Below the pieces are notes generated by a model, which had not been told where the DNA came from, made no database searches, and saw nothing but the letters and a program-made list of their open reading frames with translations. Both the position numbers and the translations under genes were made by a program. From Priapulus caudatus (Eukaryota > Priapulida > Priapulimorpha > Priapulimorphida > Priapulidae), in NCBI RefSeq assembly GCF_000485595.1, contig NW_014577269.1, forward strand, positions 86,498 through 150,497: a stretch of 64,000 nucleotides of DNA, written 5' to 3'. This document shows positions 22,462 to 32,861 of this stretch, piece after piece. Within the stretch, counting starts at the first letter, position 1. Every line of letters begins with the position of its first letter.

Positions 22462-23468
22462 AGGACCTCCACTGAACTTTGAAATGTCTTTAGCTCTCGT
22501 GCTACCGCCAACATACCAGAATTCCCACCGACAAATCCACCTGGTGGCGCATCATGTAATGCTGGACCGCCCGTGGTTAAGCCAGTCGCAGACACTAACG
22601 ATTCCACGTCGCGATTCGGAAAGGTGCGCACATTGTCATTCTGGAATGTGACGTCATGCCTAACGTGGTCACGTGGCTCCGGATCTACTGTGGGTAACCC
22701 GGTCGCGGGCACAAACCTTTCCGCGTCGCTATTCAGGGAAACGCGAATATTACCGGCGACGTCGTGCGCGTTGTCACGAGTCGTATGTAGATCGCTCTGC
22801 TGTGTGACATCGTCGTACGTAACGTGACCGCGTGACCCACTGCCGGTCGTTAACTCGTCCTCAAATTTGGTCAGCACATCGGTTTTTGCGTCAACTACTG
22901 CAATCTCAGTTTTCAAGTTAAGCTCTCTTTCCTTTATATCAAGGTCCAACCTCGCCTGGTCGATTTTGCTCTGCCCCTCTAGCGCCGCGACCTTGGCCAG
23001 TAGTTCGGCCTTCTTCTGGTTCTCCTTCATTCTGGCGAGGCTGATACTCGATATCACCGAGGAACCCGCGCGCGATCCTTCTCTCGAGGCTCTAGGCATA
23101 TCGGGTTTAGAAGTATTGTCCGCGTTCTCAACCCAAGTTTTAATGCCACGACACGTTCGGTCTTTAATCTCATAAAACTCTTGGTAATCATCCTCGGTCT
23201 CAGCATCGTTCAGCATTTCCTGGCACTTGCCATGCGACACCATGAACTCTTCGTAGTGTCGCATCCATACTGAGTATTGTTTACGAACTTCCGATAGACT
23301 GGTGTCGATATCAATATCGTCGATTAGCCTTCTCGACAGATGACTTAGTGCTTTGTACTCGTCTGCTCGTCTCCTCATCCTACAGTCCAGCTCATACGCG
23401 TATCCTTTGGGAGTTAGTTTTCTCTCCCTCCGAACTTGACCCGGTTCACCTGTGCCGCCTGTGGCCAT
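22419..23468 (-). CDS. BEL-1 gag N-terminal part
   Basis: A 349-codon minus-strand frame starts about 90 bp inside the 5' LTR border with MATGGTGEPGQ. It has a charged helical N-terminus, YEEFMVSHGKCQEML, and a coiled-coil-like stretch (KKAELLAKVAALEGQSKIDQ) typical of BEL gag. Two imperfect internal repeats, R-x-V-x-x-x-V-S-A-T-G-L and R-F-V-P-A-T-G-L-P-T-V, lie near its end. It runs into a frameshift before the DUF1759 region at about 22480. Confidence 0.8.
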   Translation of the reverse strand: MATGGTGEPGQVRRERKLTPKGYAYELDCRMRRRADEYKALSHLSRRLIDDIDIDTSLSEVRKQYSVWMRHYEEFMVSHGKCQEMLNDAETEDDYQEFYEIKDRTCRGIKTWVENADNTSKPDMPRASREGSRAGSSVISSISLARMKENQKKAELLAKVAALEGQSKIDQARLDLDIKERELNLKTEIAVVDAKTDVLTKFEDELTTGSGSRGHVTYDDVTQQSDLHTTRDNAHDVAGNIRVSLNSDAERFVPATGLPTVDPEPRDHVRHDVTFQNDNVRTFPNRDVESLVSATGLTTGGPALHDAPPGGFVGGNSGMLAVARELKTFQSSVEVLWTIEDSFHSLKPE

Positions 23469-23555
23469 GTTGGACTATCACCGTTGTCGATCCTATACGC
23501 AAGAGTTGACTTTTTGGTACCTTGCAGCCGATCCTTATCCGTGTTTTTCAATAAA

Positions 23556-24226
23556 TGTAGGTGGTGTTGACCTCCAATACAGAACAACTAATCTCCTTTT
23601 CCGTATATGCGTTTAATCATAAATATCGATTGACTGGAATACAAAACAAACCAAACTTTAGCTCTCTAACTACAAACCAGGGGGAGCCACCACACGGTGA
23701 TACAACAATCCTTATTTACACACTCTTCAACCGAGCTTGGTCTAGTGGGCCTAACAGTAACAGTACAACGATTAACATTCCTCAACCCATTTCAAACGTA
23801 GCCAGTCTCAGTCGAACCCTTATACACAGGAAAATGTATAGTGAAATATTGCTTATGTCGCCAATCTTATAACAACCTGCCAGGTCCTAGACAGTGAAAT
23901 TCCATTTGGGAATTAAACCTACTTTCACACAAATTACATAAATTAGAGTGCGCTGCTTCTTGGTTACTTTAACCTATAACATGTTAACTCTAAACACGAC
24001 AAAACTTGTACTCACAAAACATTATGGAGCCTAGCAATTCTAGAAATTATGTCCTCAAATATCAACACAACACCATCATGGCCTTCACAACGTCGACTTC
24101 CCGTGGCTCTCGTCTGCGCAGGCCCAGAACCATATGCTCAGAACACTATCCCACAATAACCAGGAGGTGGTGCCACCTGGATCACAACCAATACTGAAAA
24201 GTGCCATAAGCTCTGCGGCTCCAACA
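23556..24226 (-). repeat. 5' LTR of BEL-1
   Basis: A 671-bp terminal repeat, partner of 16510-17179. Differences are scattered single bases and one short indel cluster near its CACCTACA end (23603-23626). Confidence 0.93.
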
Positions 24227-24297
24227 TCAGCCGCACACAGCTCAACAGGCCACTCCACACCATGCGCACACACGGAGTGGACAAGGCTACATACCGC

Positions 24298-24458
24298 ATG
24301 TCCTCCCTCACTCGATTCCAGAGATGAACTGAACTACGAGTTCTCCCTCACTTGACTACGGAGAAGAACTGCCCTACGAGTTTTCCCTCACTCGACTACG
24401 GAGACGAACTGCCCTACGAGTCCTCCCTCACTCGACTACGGAGACGAACTGCACCCCG
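24298..24458. repeat. 40-bp tandem repeat, four units
   Basis: Four head-to-tail copies of a unit containing CTCCCTCACTCGACTACGGA and GAACTGCCCTACGAG. The first copy is the most divergent, the second and third differ at a few bases, and the fourth is truncated. Confidence 0.85.
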
Positions 24459-24525
24459 TATCTTCACACGCCCCTCTCTACCACTAGCTGTTCAAACGGC
24501 CCGGGCCACTCCCCGCTGCTAGAGG

Positions 24526-25323
24526 CAGGGGCGGATTAAGGCTCACGGGTGCCCTAAGCACTGACCAATCTTGGTGCCCCCTCCTTTCCACACTGACCCA
24601 GTCCATTTTAGTTGTTGACCTGTGTGACCAAATATACAATGCAGGTTGCAGCAGTACAAAAATTTATGTAGGATTTCAAGGAGGGTGGTGATAAACAGGC
24701 GGGGGTATGGGGGTCCTCCTCCAGAAATTTTTTAAAATGTAGATCGCAGGAGATGGTATTTGAGGCAATTTTGAGCGTACATGCATGTACACCTTCATTC
24801 TGCCTACGAGTCAATCTATTTGTTTTGTTTTTACACGTTTTAGTTGCGAGAAAGACCTCTGTTGTGCAGTTGGTGACCAATAATGATAAAAATATTCTTA
24901 AGGCAATTGGAATTCAACATTTGGAAAGGCACTCTCTAGTTTGTCTTCTGTAATTGTGTTGTAAAGTTTCATGTGAGTGAAAGATGTTTTCTTGGTTGTT
25001 TTAAACTTATGAAGAACATATGAATGGAACTGCTGAAGCTCTGTAGACAAAGTGTTGTTCATGTCATCTGGATAAGCATCAATGAGTGTCTGACAAGTCT
25101 TTGAGTACCTTTCACTTTCTGATAATTGGAAATTAGCACCTTGTTTGGTGGCATTAGGGGCCCCTTGTGTTGTATTGTTGGGGGCCCCTTGTGGTACACC
25201 TGGGAAGTACAAATCTTTATTCGTTTTTTTTTCTTTTCACCCTTTTCCCAACTTTGTGGTGCCCCCTTTGGCCCTGGTGCCCTAAGCACGTGCTTAGTCT
25301 GCTTAATGGTTAATCCGGCACTG
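24526..25323 (-). mobile_element. hAT DNA transposon relic with transposase tail
   Basis: The ends are imperfect inverted repeats: left CAGGGGCGGATTAA and right, reverse-complemented, CAGTGCCGGATTAA. On the minus strand, 25212-24898 encodes a segment with LIDAYPDDMNNTLSTELQQF and ESAFPNVE. A shifted frame continues with MVTNCTTE, the 'P/M-x-T-N-C-(x)-E-R-S-F' region of the hAT C-terminal dimerisation domain, most like ZMYM-type hAT transposases. The frame is then lost. A GTGCCCTAAGCAC motif occurs near both ends. No convincing 8-bp target duplication is seen, so the copy is old and internally deleted. Confidence 0.75.
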
Positions 25324-25683
25324 GCTCACCCACCCAACATGGCTGCCCCGTGTAGGGACTCGACTATTCACATTATCCACTGATGAGTAGGCAAAACACT
25401 ACGAAAACGCACACTAATAGACAGCAGACATCACAAATAATTATACAGTCACAAACACGGAACGTTAACCCATACTCCCATGGTTCCCAGTTAGCTTCCT
25501 CACAATTACGTCGCTGGGGAACCAGTGGTGACCGGCGCCACCGCCACACGATTATGTGCAGTCGCCCGTGATATTGTCCAGGTGAAAATCATCTTCTATT
25601 TAGATGCACACACACATACACAACGTTTCTTGGGCACGAACCAATGGCAGAGCTGAACCTCTAGCGGCAACTAGGTTGCAGCG

Positions 25684-25872
25684 ATGCATGTCGAAGATCA
25701 TTCTAGAAATTTAAATATTACAATTGCTGCTTTAATGACAAGTGCTGTTCCTGAACATTTCGTCGCTGATGGAATGAATGTCGCTTCGGCGATGTTCGTA
25801 AATATATCTGGAAATCTAAACACTGATATTGCTGCTTTAATGAGGCGTTTCAATGGCATGCAATGGTTTTGA
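25684..25872. repeat. Diverged direct repeat, about 106-bp spacing
   Basis: The stretch starting near 25703 (AGAAATTTAAATATTACAAT, then TGCTGCTTTAATGA) recurs near 25809 with several substitutions. A 62-codon plus-strand frame crosses both copies and so contains a repeated peptide, but it has no known domain; I read it as repeat DNA rather than a gene. Confidence 0.5.
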
Positions 25873-25916
25873 ATTTGATGTGTAGAATGAATCTTTGACA
25901 GGTATATGCTACACAC

Positions 25917-25985
25917 TAGGGGTGTAACTAACGATTCATCGATACCGCAGCCCACGATACGATAATCGATATGCAGCATCCGCAT
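25917..25985. repeat. Fragment of a GGGGTGTAAC-type dispersed repeat
   Basis: TAGGGGTGTAAC followed by CATCGATAC and repeated CGATA motifs resembles the terminal part of small non-autonomous DNA transposons common in aquatic animals. No second end is found nearby. Confidence 0.35.
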
Positions 25986-26548
25986 TACAGATGTTAATCA
26001 GTAAATAAGGCAAGCTAAACTATTTAACAAAGCACGTGTAATTCTTTTTAATTTGAATTGCTTTTTTATTTTATGAACTCTCTCTCTGTATCACGTACAT
26101 ATCCTCAGCTATCGTTGAAATCTGAGTCAACATATGACATGTTATATGGTGTGCTTGTGTCGCCGCTAAAATTGTTACCGCAACACAATCAAAAGTGCTG
26201 ATTGACTAGCTGGTCCATGTCGTTACTGCGCACGTAATGTAGCACTCATGTAAAGGCATGCATGTGAGTGGAGCTGTCGAATACAGGTCAGTTTATAGCA
26301 CACTCAGAACGACTGGTGTTTTAGCCTTTAATATATATCAAGGATTAATAATGACAAATTAGTCCCTGATATATATATATTTGTTAATTCTATCCGTTCA
26401 GCAGACGAGACCAAACGAACCCACAAATACGCGAGTTAACTCAACTGCAACTTTGTTCAGATTCCGCCAGAATCGAAACCGAAATCAGCAGTGCTTTCTG
26501 GGAGAACAGGCTCATACTGCCGACAAGATAAATTAATAGAATGATTAA

Positions 26549-27129
26549 AGGGATCGTTTACTCTAGGTTCTAGAGTTATTTTCAGTTAATTTAGGTTAAA
26601 ATTACGCTACATAAAAAGTTTCATGGTTCAATCACCATTAAAAATACTATTAAAAAATGTTTTAAAACTAACGACTACAGTTTGATTACAACGACGGTGG
26701 CGCCACTCAAAGCGCACGATCTGATAAGTTGCGCAAAACCACTTTTCAGCCAAGGGCTACAGACCGAGGGTGTTTCTTATTTATTAATTTAAAAGCAAAA
26801 GGATTGTAATATCTTATAAACGACATATAGTTTCAGTTATATTATGGATAAATTTGTCCTCAAATGAACATCGTTCGGTTAAATAGCATTTAGGTATGAA
26901 TATAATTTCACCTTTGTGATTAGCCCTCGGTCTGTAACGTGCAAAATAAATTTTCAGGGTGGCAGCACGGTCGCGGGTGTCATGGTGCCGTTCAAATTTC
27001 GTAGCGTTGATGTGTAATTAATTATAACAATTAAATTAGGTATCTGCTGACAAATACATGTGGGTATAGACGATTTGTTATACAGTAAGTACAGTTATAT
27101 GCAGTAAAATGCTAGAGTCTACTATCCCT
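26549..27129. mobile_element. TTAA-flanked MITE (copy A)
   Basis: TTAA occurs at 26545-26548 and 27130-27133. The inner ends are inverted: left AGGGATCGTTTACTCTAG, right (reverse complement) AGGGATAGTAGACTCTAG. Similarity extends outwards into an AT-rich TTAATAG...TTTAAAGGGA stretch, so the terminal repeat may be longer than the TTAA limit. An inner inverted pair ACAGACCGAGGG / CCCTCGGTCTGT (26759-26770 and 26925-26936) suggests another nested palindrome. No coding region is seen. Confidence 0.7.
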
Positions 27130-27367
27130 TTAAACACTCTTAATCAACATTCCCTTTTCTCAGAGATTGTAAGCGTATAACTATATATCTTGACTCGCGC
27201 AACATTTCGACTTTTGGAAACTTCCCATATTATCTGTTGTGCGCATTAATGAACATTGAATTAATCTGAAAGAACAATTCCAGAACGACTAATATCTCTA
27301 TCCGTAGAAATAAGCAACACTTTATTTACCAGTAATAACTTTCAGAGTCACCACTGCCAACATTTAG
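27130..27367. other. No gene seen; 3' flank of gypsy copy 5
   Basis: An AT-rich stretch after the gypsy pol stop (minus sense) that may include its 3' untranslated region. No LTR was recognised. Confidence 0.35.
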
Positions 27368-28995
27368 GTTACATAATCTTTCAAGTGCGCTGGTTTCTTG
27401 ATCTGACGCTTTGGTCTTGTCGCAACCTCTCGGTTCTGTAACGCATTTATATTATCTACGCGTGTTTCTGGGGGTTTGCTAAGAGCATTGTCTTTACGCG
27501 GTCATTCCTCAGCACTAACATTTACACGCCGTACTTGTTTCCCAGGGCTTCGAGGTAGATTAACTAGATCTGTACATCAGCCCTTACAATCTCATGCGTT
27601 TCAACATGGTTCCGAGACACATCGCGAATTCTTGGCATGATCTTGGATGGACGCATGTGTACGCGACTGGTAGATGCCTCCATCAGGTCCTCGTACTACG
27701 TATGTCCTTGGCCCTATTATCTCATCAATCAGACCTAATTTCCAATTTTCCCTTTCGGTGTGCTGGAAAAACACAGACTGTCCGACCTCTAATTCTGAGA
27801 GCGGTCTCGACTTACGGTCATAATGTCATTTTACGACACGTTTACGTGAATCACGTTTCACTTTCAACTGCTTCCTCTCACTTTGCAATCGTGATGTGTG
27901 GCAGAAAACGAGTTTTCCTATTAAACAGCATCTCTGCAGGACTTCGGGGAGTGTGTCCTGGCGGGGAGTGTTCCTTTGTTTCAGTATGGCTTTGTATGGG
28001 TCCCCTCCATTCTTATGCTTTCACCAGCAGAGTTCTCATCACTTTCACGGCAGCATCTGCCTTACCATTTGCTTGCTGGTGCATGGGGGATGAAATACAT
28101 GGCTGATACCCCATGTCTCTGCAAATGTCTTGAACTCTTGACTGGCGAACTGCGGACCTCCATCCGAAACAATCACATTGGGGATCCCATAACTAGCGAA
28201 ATGTTTCTTGAGAAGTGTATTCACGCGCGCATTCGTTGTCGTTGGAAGATCTACTTCAATAAAACTACTGCCAAGTATTGCTTCCCTTGTATCACACACA
28301 GGTCCAGTCCTACCTTTTGCTAAGGGACATCACCATTCTCGTTTTTGAGCTTGGCTTCCTTACACGTTCCCCGCGCGTCTGCGAGTTGTCTAATGTCACT
28401 ACACACCCCAAGCCAGTACACCGTTTTACGAGCTCTACACAACATGCTATCATACCCCAGACGAGCACTGTGAAGTCTTGCCTACATGGGTCTGAGTTTA
28501 GACGGGATGACAGCTGACTCTCCTTTCATCAGCATAGGTCAGAGAGTCACGGATGTCGAAGTATGGCAATGCTCGAGAATGGGTTTCACGTTTTGTCACA
28601 AGCCACCCTTTCAACACGAGATTGACAACGGACGGTAGGCACGCGTCAGGAGACGTTGCCTCACGGATCTTCACTAGTCGCGCATCAGGTCTGTCGCTGA
28701 ACGCATTAACCGACATGATTCGCAAACGTTCATCCTGGTTACCCTCACTAGTGTCTAGATGGGCCCTGCTCCACGTGTTGGCGAGCACCGGATTTACACC
28801 TTCCACGAAAACACGAACTCTACGTCGTACCGGTAGTACCTCATCATAAGATCTTGCAGCTTCTTGGGTGCTAAACTTAAGGGCATCTTCAGTATTGCCA
28901 CAGACTAACGGATGCACAGACTGGACACTTCGTATACCCTGCTTGTTAAGCGTTTCGATGCTGCTGCCTCTGGCGAATGAAGCGGTCAACTACTC
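27368..28995 (-). pseudogene. Gypsy copy 5 RNase H end, integrase and tail
   Basis: On the minus strand 28989-28498 gives the end of RNase H and a linker (TWSRAHLDTSEGNQDE, LVLKGW, YFDIRDSLTY). A frame-broken zinc-finger region follows with C-R-A-R-K and Y-W-L-G. The integrase core part 28299-28045 has YGIPNVIVSDGGPQFASQEF (second Asp) and a damaged N-G-K-A box. Broken frames follow down to a basic tail RQIKKPAHLKDYVT with the stop at about 27373, the usual gypsy ending. Confidence 0.7.
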
Positions 28996-29412
28996 AAAAT
29001 AGCATCAGCTGGCGGTTATTGCAGTGCGGGAAATTGTTTCAATACAAGGAAGAAAAACCACAAAACCCAGATATAGCGTTTTTCAAGTTTCCCACAGAGC
29101 ATGATAGGTACTAAATTTATCACGTGTTGCATGTTATATACGTTTGCAAATAATAAATTCGTTAGGACGGCAGTGACAGATGCAGTGACTCACTGACTGC
29201 TGTGCACACGAACAGAGACTGTACTTATTGATTGTTTAATCATATGTAAGCATAATATCAATGTAAACTAATACAAGACAAAATCTTGTGAAGCTAACAG
29301 TTAAAAGTTAGGGAAAACACTACTTGGTTCAGTGATCTGTGTAATTCTGCTGCCCTTTGTTCTGTGAAAAATAACGATATGCAATTTGTAAATAATTAAT
29401 ACACCACATTAC

Positions 29413-29595
29413 ATGACACATGTAGATGATCATGTACATAGCCTTCAGAAGTGGATCTGTAACATAAGAAGAGCCGACATTGACGGGTTAAAAGACAGCC
29501 AATGCAAATATCTGCTAATTTGCGAGGATCATTTTGAGGCATCTCAATTTATGTGTCCAGCTGACAAGGGTAAAAATCACTGGCTGCTTTGAAAT
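29413..29595 (+). pseudogene. THAP zinc-finger domain fragment (possible exon)
   Basis: The plus-strand translation from ATG 29413 reads through LQKWICNIRRADIDGLKD and LLICEDHFEASQF, then stops at a TGA at 29593. W-x-x-x-I-R-R-x-D then I-C-x-D-H-F-E is the second half of a THAP C2CH DNA-binding domain, found in THAP proteins and P-element-type transposases. The N-terminal CxxC half is not present in the same frame. A CCTTCAG at 29450-29456 could be a splice acceptor and AAGG/GTAAAA near 29571 a donor, so the natural exon may be 29457 to about 29571. Whether it is host gene debris or transposase is open. Confidence 0.6.
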
Positions 29596-30170
29596 GTGAT
29601 ATGTTGTACCTATTTAAAAATATAACTATTATTAGTATGGGAAATTAGTAAAAAACCATTGCTTTCTCTGCTTCTCGTCGTGTGAGTCATGGGTACCTCA
29701 TACATGTACCAGGCTTGATTTCATAAAATATACATAAACAGAAAAATACGTTTGAGAAATATTCACTGCTGGGCACTGAAGTATATCATTATTGCTTATG
29801 GCAATATTTAAACTAAACCAACACATGCTGAATATTTTTGCTAATAGAAAATTCAAACTGTCTGTATTTTACCTTATTTTCCATAATTTCTTCACCCGAT
29901 CCCTTCCACCTTTATTAAAAACACAAGGGCAAGTCAAAAAATTTAAGAGGCTAAGAAAGGATGTAGTTCCATCTCTGATAGAAGTCAGTAACCCTCCTGC
30001 ACTCCCAACCTAGAAACAGACAGAATCGCACATTTCTGAAGCTCCAGCACTTGTGATTAAGCTTCTCAGCAATAAATGTGATTAATGGTATTTGAGTAAA
30101 AAATATGGAAATTATATCGTTATTATTTTTATTGTTTGTAGAAAAAACAAACATCTCCCGAAATCCGGTC

Positions 30171-30260
30171 ACAGACTAAGGAATAAATTAAACTACGACT
30201 GTAGCACATTATACCGTGTGCACATTACGCATTGTGATGTATTGTGCATTAGTCTGTGAT
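30171..30260. repeat. Inverted TCACAGACTAA repeat
   Basis: TCACAGACTAA at about 30170 is inverted as TTAGTCTGTGA at about 30249. A third, direct copy TTAGTCTGTGGTATCG lies at 30543-30558. These may be subterminal motifs of a non-autonomous DNA transposon. Confidence 0.5.
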
Positions 30261-31690
30261 ACGGTGTTGATGATCGTTTTGCATGTAAACATAAATGTAT
30301 AGCCGTTTAATAGAGCAAAATCTACGTGAAGATTAACATTTGACCTTCTAGATTCAGGAATGTATAATTAAACTCCAGTCCAAATATTAGAATTAACGAT
30401 AGAGACGTTTTAATGTTACAACGTTACACATCCACGGTCTGCCACCACAGCCAGATTTTTAGTGTACCGCTTCATTCGCTAGGCGGCGCCACCATTCAAT
30501 TGCACAACACTATTTTGACGTTTCGTCCAGTCTGTGTATCAGTTAGTCTGTGGTATCGCTGCCAAAGGTTTATGGTCGTTCTCTACTTTGACAGGCCGTC
30601 CATATTATGTATACTGATCAAAACGCTCTAGACGGACTTGCGGCCCCGGTTTTTGCGCGCAGCGCACGGCTCGCGGCGAAGCCGCGCCCCAACGCGAATA
30701 CGCCGCCCCCTTTTTGTCCACTTAGAGAGATATGTGAGACAGGGGTCTGAAAACGCACTACGCGAAAACTGGGCGCAATCCAACCGATATTTCGCGATGG
30801 ACGGCAGGAGGCCATCTCCAAACCGCACCTAAGCTTTTTTTGGGGTGGCGCGCCTCATGTGCTAAGAACGTAGTGACTCCTACAAGAAATCTCAAGAAAT
30901 GCTGTCAATCAGCGATGACGCGCTCGCTCGTTGGCCGCTACGCGATGACGGGCGCTAGTGCCGAGTATAGCGTTATGTCTATCACAGAGCTTTTTACGAA
31001 GTGTCGTACGGCGCTGCACGTGGGGTGGCGCGGCCTACATGCTATCTGCAAATTGCAAATGCCTTGCCGCCGTTACGGCGCCTGGCTGCGTACGTGCCAT
31101 GTTTTCAGCAACCCCCTGACCCCGCGCTGCCCGTGCAACGACACGTCGTGCGAGCACCTACGCTGGCGTGGCCGCGGCGAAATGTTTTTTCCAAACGAAG
31201 GATTTAGAAAGGATTAGGCGCCTTCTGATTGGCTGGAATTTGCAAGATGTCAGCCTCCATGACTTGTAGCCAAAATCCCAATTATCTACCAAACACTTTC
31301 GCGAACTTTCTGTAAGTGAGGTTAAGTAGTTTTTAGTAATGTTTCCTTTAAACAAGCATGTTCAGTGAATTAACCAAATATCATGCCGTTTCTTCACTGA
31401 TTTGCTTTGAACGAAGAAAACCTTCAAAGACAAAAATGAAGCAAAAGACACCGTTTCTATAGAATGTTTTGATTTTGGTTTATGAGGCGCTATAGATAAG
31501 TAGTTTTTGAAGTATTTTCCAATGAAAGACACATATTTTACTCATTATTCATAAACATACAATATTACTAATACGATCCGTCAATTCTTTGTGCAAATCT
31601 GTTATTTTCATCTGAATCTTAAGTTATGAGAGGGTCTACCGTCGTTACTCTAGGCTTAGGATACTGGTCGAAAAATTTCTAGATATGGTA

Positions 31691-31730
31691 GTTTATCTTC
31701 CCTAACCCATGGGTTAGGGCAAAGATAAAC
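31691..31730. repeat. 40-bp palindrome with telomere-like core
   Basis: GTTTATCTT...AAGATAAAC arms surround CCCTAACCCATGGGTTAGGG. The whole stretch is self-complementary except for a 2-base bulge. The core contains TTAGGG in both orientations. Confidence 0.8.
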
Positions 31731-32106
31731 GAACGGTTTTTGGGTTAACCCCAGGTTAATTATCATGGATGCCAAGTGACAAGAAACAAAGAATAGCAAT
31801 TCCAATTTATTATTAATGAAATCTAAGAAGAGCGGTGAAGGATAGAGAGATAGACTTCTATAATATTATTTATTTCTCTCCCTTTTTACTTCTATCTGAA
31901 ATTATCTGTGAAATGAATGAAAACTGCAAACATGAAATAAATCTGAAACCCCCCCCCCCTCTGAGATGCTCCAGTAAATTAAACAGTCCATCCTACTTGC
32001 ACTCCACCGTCCTTCGAGCAAACACAGTTTCGCCAGTCATGTCACACTGCACATTCATGGCAGCAGGGATCCCGCAAATGATACTGTCGCAATGCATGGT
32101 GAGCAA

Positions 32107-32107
<1 letters not shown>

Positions 32108-32139
<32 letters not shown>
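32108..32139. repeat. Poly-G run
   Basis: About 30 consecutive G residues, with shorter C runs nearby at 31950-31959 and 32177-32186. Such runs are assembly-error prone and can form G-quadruplexes. The frames reading poly-Gly/Pro are not genes. Confidence 0.9.
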
Positions 32140-32861
32140 GGTTTGCAATGGATTGTGGAGAAAAAAAAACACTTCCCCCCCCCAAGTGAGCACCGATCGC
32201 GAGCCGCTCACTTCATTCTCACCCGGGTACCCGGGTAACGAAAAAAATAGCCACGTGACCTGCCAAATCGAACGTTATTTAGGCTGGCCGAGAGTCAGAC
32301 CCGTAACTTCCGGAGCAAACAATCGAACTAAACATGGCGTTTTATTTCTTCTCTGTCAACTGGCCAAAGCAAATCGAAACAACCAATCACCAAGGCCTAT
32401 ATTCTTTGCTATTTTTATACGTTTGCCGAAAAACAAATTCGCTGGCCGGCGCAATACTGCGAGCAGAGGTGCGTGGCCGTGCAGTTTTATACATGTAGCT
32501 AATCTGTAATAACTGCTGCGCAAAAGCTGCCGAGCCGAGCAACAAATACTCGCCCCTGCCTGCGCAGCGCGCAAACAACGCAAGCACAGCACCAAATGCC
32601 CCGTACGCCGGCCGGTGTCAGTTGGTGGCTGACGAAAACTGGCGCATGTTACGCTTCCCGCATTAACGATTCGCGCGCCCGCCTCCTCGCGCGCGAATTT
32701 CGTATAGCGGGCAGCGCGAAATGCTACATACAACACACCGCGGTCGCGTGCGCCCAGTCCCGCGGAAGTGCGCGGCTTAACCGCTCTCGGCGGTCGGGGA
32801 ACAACGCATCTTTTGCGCAACGCCATCTTGTACCCGGTCTCTCTGGACCAAATAAGACCGA

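Larger units (their letters stand above)
16510..24226 (-). mobile_element. BEL/Pao LTR retrotransposon, full length (BEL-1)
   Basis: Two LTRs, 16510-17179 and 23556-24226, flank a minus-strand gag-pol region. The LTRs differ at roughly 17 positions over 670 bp by eye, about 97% identity. Each runs from TGTTGGAGCC to CACCTACA in element sense. The flanking 5-mers TAAGC (16505-16509) and TCAGC (24227-24231) match at 4 of 5, fitting a 5-bp target duplication. The coding order is gag, protease, RT, RNase H, integrase, as in BEL/Pao. Nonsense codons and frameshifts at about 22480, 20559, 20500, 19800 and 18010 disable it. Confidence 0.92.
28996..32861. other. Foreign DNA inserted in RNase H of gypsy copy 5
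   Basis: About 3.9 kb with no gypsy sequence separates the two halves of RNase H. It contains a THAP-type exon (about 29413-29595), repeats of TTAGTCTGTG, a GC-rich CpG patch (30630-31210), a telomere-like palindrome, poly-C and poly-G runs and a second GC-rich patch (32430-32860). No terminal repeats of the whole block could be defined. It is probably several nested insertions. Confidence 0.6.

Noticed and set aside
24298-24458. Zinc-finger-like or coding tandem repeat
   Set aside because: The 40-bp period is not a multiple of three and frames contain stops.
30840-31217. 125-codon plus-strand frame in a CpG-rich patch
   Set aside because: No domain or splice context; open because of high GC.
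31835-32509. 224-codon plus-strand frame with poly-Gly
   Set aside because: It crosses poly-C and poly-G runs and shows no domain; length comes from the homopolymers.
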